From positions 1 to 12,320 of the forward strand of contig JBBKWH010000003.1 in the NCBI GenBank assembly GCA_037968855.1: DNA of 12,320 bases. The letters are read 5' to 3'. This DNA is from JBBKWH01 sp037968855. GTDB taxonomy: Bacteria; Pseudomonadota; Gammaproteobacteria; Pseudomonadales; Moraxellaceae. This document shows, piece by piece, positions 7,257-12,320 of the stretch; the stretch's first letter is position 1, and every line of letters begins with the position of its first letter. The translations under genes were made by a program, and so were the position numbers. The notes beneath the pieces were generated by a model. That model was not told the DNA's origin. It searched no databases and saw only the letters and a list, made by a program, of their open reading frames with translations.

Positions 7257-7568
7257 TTAACCCAAAGCGATCTGTACATCTACACCAGCAGCTAGATCGA
7301 GTTTCATCAGTGCATCGACAGTTTTGTCGGTGGGCTGAACGATATCGACTAAGCGCTTGTGGGTACGGATCTCGTACTGATCACGCGCGTCTTTATTAAC
7401 GTGCGGTGAGGTCAGTACGTCAAAACGCTCGATGCGGGTGGGCATCGGAATCGGACCACATACCTGCGCACCAGTGCGCTTGGCGGTCTCGACGATCTCC
7501 TGAGCCGACTGGTCGATCAGACGATGATCGAACGACTTCAGGCGGATACGGATTCTCTGGTTAGCCAT
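7257..7568 (-). CDS. rpsJ: 30S ribosomal protein S10 / NusE
   Basis: S10 is a small-subunit head protein. As NusE, it pairs with NusB in antitermination complexes and links RNA polymerase to the ribosome through NusG. The 103-residue length is exact for the family. The product begins MANQRIRIRLKSFDHRLIDQ and contains GPIPMPTRIERFDVLTSPHV, the conserved loop, and ends KLDLAAGVDVQIALG. GGAG lies 8 nt before the ATG. It is the first gene of the run and is preceded by a leader with a candidate attenuator and promoter. Confidence 0.98.
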   Translation of the reverse strand: MANQRIRIRLKSFDHRLIDQSAQEIVETAKRTGAQVCGPIPMPTRIERFDVLTSPHVNKDARDQYEIRTHKRLVDIVQPTDKTVDALMKLDLAAGVDVQIALG

Positions 7569-7585
7569 ACCAGCAACTCCAAACC

Positions 7586-7629
7586 AAAAAAAAGTATGCC
7601 CTTGCCCGTTTCAAATACATGAACGGCAA
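7586..7629 (-). promoter_or_regulatory. Hairpin plus U8 run in the rpsJ leader, candidate attenuator
   Basis: On the minus strand, TTGCCGTT (7622-7629) can pair with AACGGGCAA (7602-7610), forming eight base pairs with one bulged G around an 11 nt loop. Eight nucleotides later comes a run of eight U (7586-7593), then the rpsJ ribosome binding site. In E. coli, L4 promotes termination at a U-rich site after a leader hairpin in the S10 operon, and the layout here is similar. The 8 nt spacer makes it a poor intrinsic terminator by itself, which would suit a factor-dependent pause site. The sequence shows the structure; the L4 role is inferred. Confidence 0.5.
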
Positions 7630-7720
7630 AGACGGTGAATTCACCAAGGTCGGGATCGATGCCCCAACTGTCAAAATAGCTGTCGTGCTAAAAGCAGCGG
7701 ACGGCCATCGAAGGTGGTGC

Positions 7721-7749
7721 ATTGTATGCGTTGACGGTTAAAAAGGCAA
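7721..7749 (-). promoter_or_regulatory. Candidate S10-operon promoter
   Basis: On the minus strand, TTGCCT (7744-7749) lies 17 bp from TACAAT (7721-7726). The -10 matches the sigma70 consensus at 5 of 6 positions and the -35 at 4 of 6. Transcription would start near 7714, giving a leader of about 145 nt before rpsJ, similar in scale to the E. coli S10 leader. The bases following the -10 (GCACCACC) are GC-rich, as expected for growth-rate or stringent control. This is the best promoter-like match in the window. Confidence 0.6.
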
Positions 7750-7781
7750 GGCAAGCATGTGAATCTTTTTTGACCAACGGC

Positions 7782-8042
7782 TCAAGGTGTCCACTGTGTC
7801 CACTGTGTCCACACCAGATAACCTGTAATGCCCAAGGCCATCAGCCAAATTAACCACCCCATGCCACCATGAGTCCGAGGCAATATCGGATAAAGATCTG
7901 CTGACGAGGCCAAATGTGCCTCAACCTGCGTCTTGGCTTGTTGCAAACCGATGTGCTGCTGCTCTCGTACAATTTTGATCGCTTTAATCTTTTGGCCAGC
8001 TCTTAAAGCATCGATTGCAGCCGTTGGTAATTCGCCAGACAT
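7782..8042 (-). CDS. Small L7/L12 C-terminal-like protein with one membrane helix
   Basis: This 86-residue protein has two parts. Residues 10-44 (DALRAGQKIKAIKIVREQ, then IGLQQAKTQVEAHL) resemble the first helices of the ribosomal L7/L12 C-terminal domain, where a typical form reads K-x-x-AIK-x-[IV]RE-x-x-GLGLKEAK-x-x-VE. Residues 62-80 (GWLIWLMALGITGYLVWTQ) form one hydrophobic helix, so the protein is probably membrane-anchored with the L12-like part in the cytoplasm. It ends with WTQWTQWTP, encoded by a 9 bp tandem repeat. AAGGA lies 7 nt before the ATG. It follows the amidotransferase gene by 33 nt and is probably cotranscribed with it. The function is unknown; it is not the real L12, which is about 120 residues long. 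Confidence 0.82.
   Translation of the reverse strand: MSGELPTAAIDALRAGQKIKAIKIVREQQHIGLQQAKTQVEAHLASSADLYPILPRTHGGMGWLIWLMALGITGYLVWTQWTQWTP
7787..7813. repeat. Three tandem copies of a 9 bp unit
   Basis: GTGTCCACT occurs three times in a row on the plus strand; the last base of the third copy differs. On the coding (minus) strand the unit encodes Trp-Thr-Gln, giving the WTQWTQWTP end of the L12-like membrane protein. Because the unit is 9 bp, gain or loss of a copy would keep the frame. Confidence 0.9.
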
Positions 8043-8075
8043 TTAAAAATCCTTTTTTATGGCTAAGGTTGAGTA

Positions 8076-8837
8076 TCATGCTGACTCAGGCCCTAGCACA
8101 TAGTCAATCGCACGCTCCAACAAACGATTGGGCTCATCAAAAGTGGCTAAGGATTGGCTTTGTAATGTTTCAGCCGTTTGAATATAGGGACCGTCCACCA
8201 ACTCTTTATAGCCATCATCAGCCAAAAACAATTGCACACTGGCGGGTGTACTCTCAGGGTGAAACTGAAAGGCCAACACACGTCTCCCCCACTGATACGC
8301 TTGATTGGCACAAGCTTCACTACGGGCCAAATGAATAGCTTGCTCTGGCAATGCAAAGGTATCGCCATGCCAACTGAGTGCGGTCAATGAAGGCGGAAAT
8401 GCAAAAATGCTATCGACCGTTTGAGGGATCTCTGCCACGGGAAGACGCTCAACCGGCCACCAGCCAATTTCTTTGTGGCGATTGCCCTGAACGGTTGCAC
8501 CTAGCGCATTGGCAATCAGTTGTGCGCCCAAACACAGTCCGATGGCGGCTCGACCTGAACGCACGTAATGGGCAATCCATTGTTTTTCAGGCACCAGCCA
8601 TGGGTAGTCTTGTTCATCATTGACGCTCATGGCACCGCCCATAATGATCAGCAAGTCGACGTCTTCGATATGGGGTAAGGTCGGTAACGGTTGCTCGGTC
8701 TGCCATGCAAAAAAACGAGTACAACTCACTTGGGTATCATGGGTTTGCATCCAATGACTTAGGCTGCTTAATCCCTCACCTTCGATATGTTGGAACACAT
8801 GGACGCGAATACCATGCGAGAGTGGATAGATAGACAT
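8076..8837 (-). CDS. Class I glutamine amidotransferase-like protein
   Basis: This is a 253-residue stand-alone class I (triad) amidotransferase domain, similar to the GMP synthase glutaminase half. The nucleophile elbow GLCLGAQLIA puts the catalytic Cys at residue 102. FQFHPEST supplies His193 and Glu195, and DLLIIMGGAMSVNDE at 61-75 forms the oxyanion strand region. No synthetase domain is fused, so the acceptor is unknown. Free-standing members act on gamma-glutamyl compounds or serve with partner enzymes, and this gene cannot be assigned to one. The ATG at 8837 has AAAGGAG 10 nt upstream; a TTG at 8897 would add 20 residues without a visible site. It is divergent from egtB and upstream of the L12-like gene. 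Confidence 0.88.
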   Translation of the reverse strand: MSIYPLSHGIRVHVFQHIEGEGLSSLSHWMQTHDTQVSCTRFFAWQTEQPLPTLPHIEDVDLLIIMGGAMSVNDEQDYPWLVPEKQWIAHYVRSGRAAIGLCLGAQLIANALGATVQGNRHKEIGWWPVERLPVAEIPQTVDSIFAFPPSLTALSWHGDTFALPEQAIHLARSEACANQAYQWGRRVLAFQFHPESTPASVQLFLADDGYKELVDGPYIQTAETLQSQSLATFDEPNRLLERAIDYVLGPESA

Positions 8838-8911
8838 GGTAACAACACTCCTTTCATCAAAATGGCTGACGGTTTGTTTGAGGCCATCATCAAGCAAAAT
8901 CGTGGCCAGTC

Positions 8912-8929
8912 TGTTGGTTTAACCCAACA
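8912..8929. promoter_or_regulatory. 18 bp near-palindrome, operator-like
   Basis: TGTTGGTTTAACCCAACA is self-complementary except for one mismatched pair (positions 7 and 12 of the motif). It lies in the divergent region, 75 bp from the amidotransferase start and 226 bp from egtB. Symmetric sites of this size are often bound by dimeric repressors, but no regulator gene lies nearby. It could also be a hairpin in the leader of the amidotransferase mRNA. The symmetry is seen; the role is a guess. Confidence 0.4.
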
Positions 8930-9053
8930 ATCTTGATCGATCATCGTTTGTATAACGGCTACAGCAGGTTTTTATATTCAATTGGTTGTGTTGGCGTAAC
9001 GGTTCATCGATTTGTAGAGTGAGCTTGCTAAGGTGTTTGGGTACGCATGATTT

Positions 9054-9145
9054 GGCCAATAATGGCACTGATAACGCTCAACTTAAGACAGTACAACAGA
9101 CCGAGTGGGGCGCAGAAAAAGGCCAATATGCTCAGCTTACGACAG
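9054..9145. repeat. Imperfect direct repeat upstream of egtB
   Basis: Two elements recur in the same order. GGCCAATA occurs at 9054-9061 and 9121-9128. GCTCAACTTAAGACAG (9076-9091) is matched at 14 of 16 positions by GCTCAGCTTACGACAG (9130-9145). The second copy lacks 13 nt between the two elements. It overlaps the egtB ribosome binding site AGGA (9144-9147). It may be an old partial duplication or a pair of regulator sites. Confidence 0.6.
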
Positions 9146-9155
9146 GATAGCGGTG

Positions 9156-10478
9156 ATGACAGCAACACTGATGACTAACATGCTTGATTCAGCCTTAACA
9201 CCGCATCTCACACTTGACCGTGCTTATCGGGCGGTACGGCAACAGACGATTCGTTTAGCACAACCCATCAGTGCCGAAGACGCAATGATTCAGTCAATGC
9301 CAGATGCTAGTCCAACCAAATGGCATCTGGCCCATACCACATGGTTTTTTGAGACCTTTGTGCTAAAGACGTCTTTGGCTGACTATGCTGTGTTTGATGC
9401 GCAATTTGAATATTTGTTTAACTCGTATTATCAAGGCATTGGTATCCCGTTTCGACGTGATCAGCGCGGCATGATTAGTCGGCCTAATCTGGCTACGGTG
9501 CAGGACTATCGTCAGCACGTTGATCATGCGATGTTGCGTTTATTGGATCAGCCACACTTGCCATCGGAGATTGCTGATTTGGTGACACTGGGCCTGCACC
9601 ATGAGCAACAGCATCAAGAGTTATTGATCACTGATTTTAAGCATGCGCTGTCGATTCATCCAGACTGCCCTGCTTATCGTGATGATCTGGCCACTCCTGC
9701 GATTCAGCAATCAGCCATTGATTTGGTCTTTGTGTCGTTTGCAGGTGGATTAACGGAAGTTGGTGCAAGCCATGATGCGGGATTTGCTTTTGATAATGAG
9801 CAGCCACGTCATTCGGTTTTTTTGCAGCCGTTTGCTTTGGCCAATCGCACAGTGAGCAATGCAGAGTTTTTGGCTTTTATGCAAGCGTATGGCTATCGCA
9901 CCGCAGCACATTGGATGTCAGAAGGCTGGCAGTGGGTACAACAACAGCAGATTACGGCACCAATGTACTGGCAGCAACACGGCGGCCAGTGGTACGAACA
10001 GACTTTGGCAGGCTTACGGCCATTAAACCTTCATGCACCCGTTTGCCATGTGAGTTGGTTTGAAGCCGATGCCTATGCCCGTTGGGCTGGTGCACGTTTG
10101 CCTACCGAATTTGAGTGGGAGCATGTGGCAAGCACTCAACGTATCGAAGGCAATTTTTTAGAGCAAGATGCGTTACATCCTCAAACAGACACAGAGACGA
10201 CAAAGCAGCGCACAGATGAGCGCTTTTATGGCTTGTTTGGCAATGTCTGGGAATGGACGCGCAGTAGCTACGACCCCTACCCACGCTTTGCCATTGCTGC
10301 GGGCGCGGTGGGTGAATACAACGGCAAGTTTATGTGTGGTCAGTTTGTACTACGTGGTGGATCGTGTGCCACGCCGAGCAGCCATATTCGTGCCAGTTAT
10401 CGCAATTTTTTTCCGGCGCAGACGCGTTGGCAGTTTAGTGGCATTCGTTTGGCGCGTGATATTGCTATCGTGACGTGA
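9156..10478 (+). CDS. egtB: Ergothioneine sulfoxide synthase EgtB
   Basis: EgtB is a non-haem iron enzyme that uses O2 to join a thiol (gamma-glutamylcysteine or cysteine, depending on type) to hercynine and form the sulfoxide. The 440 residues show both expected domains. The N-terminal DinB-like domain supplies the iron ligands: His60 in WHLAHTTW, and His149 and His153 in HHEQQHQE (the HxxxHxE pattern). The C-terminal sulfatase-modifying-factor fold spans about 190-440, with HVSWFEADAYARWAGARLP, FGNVWEWTRSSYDPYP and FVLRGGSC, and it ends SGIRLARD. The ATG at 9156 has AGGA 8 nt upstream; a GTG at 9105 is open but lacks a site. Which thiol is used cannot be told from motifs I can see. egtD follows. 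Confidence 0.94.
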   Translation: MTATLMTNMLDSALTPHLTLDRAYRAVRQQTIRLAQPISAEDAMIQSMPDASPTKWHLAHTTWFFETFVLKTSLADYAVFDAQFEYLFNSYYQGIGIPFRRDQRGMISRPNLATVQDYRQHVDHAMLRLLDQPHLPSEIADLVTLGLHHEQQHQELLITDFKHALSIHPDCPAYRDDLATPAIQQSAIDLVFVSFAGGLTEVGASHDAGFAFDNEQPRHSVFLQPFALANRTVSNAEFLAFMQAYGYRTAAHWMSEGWQWVQQQQITAPMYWQQHGGQWYEQTLAGLRPLNLHAPVCHVSWFEADAYARWAGARLPTEFEWEHVASTQRIEGNFLEQDALHPQTDTETTKQRTDERFYGLFGNVWEWTRSSYDPYPRFAIAAGAVGEYNGKFMCGQFVLRGGSCATPSSHIRASYRNFFPAQTRWQFSGIRLARDIAIVT

Positions 10479-10582
10479 GCAATTGAGTGAAGGCCATCCA
10501 TTCGGTGTCTCAACTCAGCGCTACGCCACACCTATCATTTAGACGTTTTGATCTTGCAAAGCACGACAGGGAAGCCTGCACC

Positions 10583-11572
10583 ATGAATATTGCCGTACAG
10601 ACCAAGAGTCGCTTGTCTATTCAACATACAGGGCTATGTAAAATGACAGTGACCACGCACCCACACCAAGAGCTGATCAATTGTTTGCAGCATGATCCAG
10701 TCATTATATCGCCTAAATATTTGTACGATCCTTTGGGCTGTCGTTTATACGATGCGATTGTCATGGCCAGCGACTATTACTTGCCACAAGCTGAGGCAGC
10801 AATTTTTAATCAGTATCGCAACGAGATTGCTGCGCTGGTTGGTCAAAACAAAGTCTTGGTAGATTTAGGTTCTGGTGACTCGCGTAAAGCAGAAGGTTGG
10901 TTTGAGGCCTTGCAGCCATCGCGTTATGTGGCGGTGGATATTGCCGAAAGTGCGTTAACAGCGGCCTTAGAGCGCTTGGCCAATCATCCGCATGTGGGTG
11001 AGCTATCGGGTGTGGTGACGGATTTTTCCAGTCAGTTGCAACTCGATGATGCGCTTGATCAAACCGCGACATTATTTTTTTACCCTGGTTCGTCGATTGG
11101 TAATTTTGAACCGGCGGCGGCACAACGCTTTTTGTCCCAAGTGGCGATGGCCTGTCCAACCGCAGATAGTGGCGTGCTGATTGGCTTTAACTGTGATCAA
11201 GATGCGGCGCGTCTTTGCCGAGCCTATGATGATGATCTAGGGATTACCGCAGCATTTAACCTTAATATGCTGAATCACTTAAATCATGTGATTAATAGTG
11301 ACTTTCAACCGGCTGACTGGCGACATGAAGCTGTCTTTAATGCCGACGCGCATCGGATTGAGATGTGGCTGTATGCACGTCGTGATGTGACGGTGCAATG
11401 GGCTGGCGGTGTACGCTACTTTTCGGCTGGCGAAGGCATCACCACCGAATACTCCTATAAATACGATATGGCCACCATGCAGGCATTATTAACGCAGGCA
11501 GGCTTTGGCCGTGTGCACGGTTGGCAAAACCCCGAACAGACCTTTGGCGTATGCTATGCAGAACGTCTGTAA
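10583..11572 (+). CDS. egtD: L-histidine N-alpha-methyltransferase EgtD
   Basis: EgtD methylates the histidine amino group three times with SAM to give hercynine, the first step of ergothioneine synthesis. From ATG at 10583 it has 329 residues (M. smegmatis about 321). Visible motifs are SPKYLYDPLG (43-52), the SAM-binding VDLGSGDSRK (93-102), VAVDIAES with the acidic residue Asp119, and FFYPGSSIGNF (165-175). IEMWLYA (Met261) and ITTEYSYKY (Glu289, Ser291) match the histidine-binding residues Met252, Glu282 and Ser284 of M. smegmatis. The start is uncertain: 10583 has AGGGA 10 nt upstream, but ATG 10643 has AGGG at 9 nt and would give 309 residues. It lies 104 nt after egtB and is probably in the same operon. 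Confidence 0.94.
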   Translation: MNIAVQTKSRLSIQHTGLCKMTVTTHPHQELINCLQHDPVIISPKYLYDPLGCRLYDAIVMASDYYLPQAEAAIFNQYRNEIAALVGQNKVLVDLGSGDSRKAEGWFEALQPSRYVAVDIAESALTAALERLANHPHVGELSGVVTDFSSQLQLDDALDQTATLFFYPGSSIGNFEPAAAQRFLSQVAMACPTADSGVLIGFNCDQDAARLCRAYDDDLGITAAFNLNMLNHLNHVINSDFQPADWRHEAVFNADAHRIEMWLYARRDVTVQWAGGVRYFSAGEGITTEYSYKYDMATMQALLTQAGFGRVHGWQNPEQTFGVCYAERL

Positions 11573-11590
11573 ATCAGGATATCGCGTGTC

Positions 11591-12320
11591 ATGACCGCTC
11601 CAAAGCCAGCTGTAGATCAGCAAGCTCAAGATCAGCAAACTCAGCGTATTCATCACCCCTATCGCCCACCTCAAGGCTTTGCTGCGATGCTTGCGCCGGT
11701 GCATAAAGCCTCGACGGTGTTTTTTGACTCAGTTGCGGCAATGCGTGCGCGTGATTGGCGGCAGGAAGATTGTTATAGCTATGGCTTACATGGCACCCCC
11801 ACCACCTTTACCTTAGCGGCGCAAATCGCTGATCTAGAAGGCGGTCAATACTGCCTACTCTGCCCCAGTGGTTTGTCTGCAATTGCGGTGGTCAATCTGG
11901 CCTTGCTACAAGCAGGCGATGAGGTTTGGCTGCCCAGCAATGCTTACGGGCCAGCCATCGACATGGCGCAGCAGTTGATGGTCGGTTATGGCGTGCAGAG
12001 CCGATTTTATGATCCCTTAGATGCATCGTCGCTACAGTTGACCGCGCAAAGCAAACTGGTCTGGTTAGAGGCGGCTGGATCCATCACCATGGAATTTCCG
12101 GATCTGACTGGACTAATTGCCACAGCACAAGCCGCTGGCGTCTTGACTGTGATTGATAACACGTGGGGTGCAGGACTGGCCTTTAACCCTTTTGCGTTAG
12201 GTATTGACCTTTCGATTCATGCCTTGACCAAATATCCAAGCGGTGGTGGCGATGTGCTGATGGGTAGTATCGTCTGTCAACAAACTGAACTGCATCTGCA
12301 ACTTAAAAACGTCCATGCTC
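11591..12320 (+). CDS. metC: MetC-family PLP-dependent C-S lyase, C-terminal part missing
   Basis: This is the first 243 residues of a Cys/Met-metabolism PLP enzyme that runs off the right edge; the family is normally 380-400 residues long. Its closest look is cystathionine beta-lyase: SYGLHGTPTTF (63-73), LEAAGSITMEFPDL (159-172), VIDNTWGAG (187-195, Asp189 for the PLP ring nitrogen) and HALTKYPSGGGDVLMG, with Lys214 as the Schiff-base lysine. E. coli MetC has Tyr56-Ala-Arg58 for PLP phosphate; here the pattern is Tyr64-Gly-Leu66. The start is 18 nt after egtD, with AGGA 11 nt upstream, so it is probably cotranscribed. It may do the last step of ergothioneine synthesis, the EgtE-type C-S cleavage, or act on cystathionine. 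The first assignment is an inference from position. Confidence 0.88.
   Translation, partial: MTAPKPAVDQQAQDQQTQRIHHPYRPPQGFAAMLAPVHKASTVFFDSVAAMRARDWRQEDCYSYGLHGTPTTFTLAAQIADLEGGQYCLLCPSGLSAIAVVNLALLQAGDEVWLPSNAYGPAIDMAQQLMVGYGVQSRFYDPLDASSLQLTAQSKLVWLEAAGSITMEFPDLTGLIATAQAAGVLTVIDNTWGAGLAFNPFALGIDLSIHALTKYPSGGGDVLMGSIVCQQTELHLQLKNVHA

Larger units (their letters stand above)
8838..9155. other. Divergent intergenic region between the amidotransferase gene and egtB
   Basis: This 318 bp stretch separates two divergent genes and should hold both promoters. I see no coding sequence or RNA gene. It contains a near-palindrome (8912-8929), a perfect 10 bp palindrome TGATCGATCA (8934-8943) and an imperfect direct repeat close to egtB (9054-9145). 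Possible -10 boxes are TATATT (8973-8978, plus), AATAAT (9058-9063, plus) and TATAAA (8971-8976, minus). None has a convincing -35 at 16-18 bp, so I do not call a promoter. The part nearest the amidotransferase gene carries its AAAGGAG ribosome binding site (8848-8854). Confidence 0.7.

Noticed and set aside
7634..7645. Perfect palindrome GGTGAATTCACC as an operator
   Set aside because: It lies inside the rpsJ leader downstream of the promoter and contains an EcoRI site that arises easily by chance. It is noted only as a possible small leader hairpin.
8015..8623. Plus-strand open frames opposite the amidotransferase gene
   Set aside because: They are shadows of a gene with an intact catalytic triad and a strong ribosome binding site.
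9105..9155. GTG start adding 17 residues to egtB
   Set aside because: There is no ribosome binding site before it, while ATG 9156 has AGGA at 8 nt.
11489..11704. 71-codon minus-strand frame with a hydrophobic stretch resembling a small membrane protein
   Set aside because: It is antisense to the end of egtD and the start of the MetC-like gene, has no visible ribosome binding site, and the hydrophobic run is explained by the opposite-strand codons.
1..12320. CRISPR arrays, insertion sequences, tRNA or rRNA genes, phage or defence genes
   Set aside because: No repeat-spacer pattern, transposase, tRNA-like fold or defence family was seen. The window is core ribosomal genes plus a metabolic cluster.

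Overview
The window looks like chromosomal DNA of a gammaproteobacterium. The ribosomal proteins resemble those of Moraxellaceae (Acinetobacter and relatives) as I remember them: for example the S10, S14, L2 and L4 sequences and the S3 tail. This placement rests on memory of the families, not on a search.

Positions 1-7568, all on the minus strand, hold the classical S10-spc ribosomal protein run. Reading in the direction of transcription from the right, it is rpsJ, rplC, rplD, rplW, rplB, rpsS, rplV, rpsC, rplP, rpmC, rpsQ (S10 part), then rplN, rplX, rplE, rpsN, rpsH and rplF (spc part). rplF runs off the left edge. Spacing is tight: two ATGA overlaps, one TAATG overlap and many 9-14 nt gaps. 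The exceptions are a 65 nt rplC leader and an 83 nt gap between rpsQ and rplN, where the two operons are separate in E. coli. That gap holds a plausible sigma70-type promoter and a 9 bp inverted repeat. A plausible S10 promoter lies at about 7721-7749. It is followed by a roughly 145 nt leader with a hairpin and a U8 run just before the rpsJ ribosome binding site, a layout that suits L4-type attenuation.

Positions 7782-8837 (minus strand) hold two genes upstream of the S10 promoter. One is a class I glutamine amidotransferase. The other is a small protein with an L7/L12 C-terminal-like segment joined to one membrane helix. I see no clear terminator between them and the ribosomal run.

Positions 8838-9155 are a 318 bp divergent intergenic region. 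It contains an operator-like near-palindrome and an imperfect direct repeat.

Positions 9156-12320 (plus strand) hold an ergothioneine cluster: egtB (iron-dependent sulfoxide synthase), egtD (histidine N-alpha-methyltransferase) and a MetC-family PLP-dependent C-S lyase that runs off the right edge. EgtD makes hercynine from histidine and SAM. EgtB attaches a sulfur donor to the imidazole ring and oxidises it. A PLP-dependent C-S lyase is then needed to release ergothioneine. No egtA, egtC or egtE is visible, so the MetC-like gene is the natural candidate for the last step. This is the most interesting hypothesis in the window. The rest is mostly ordinary core genome.
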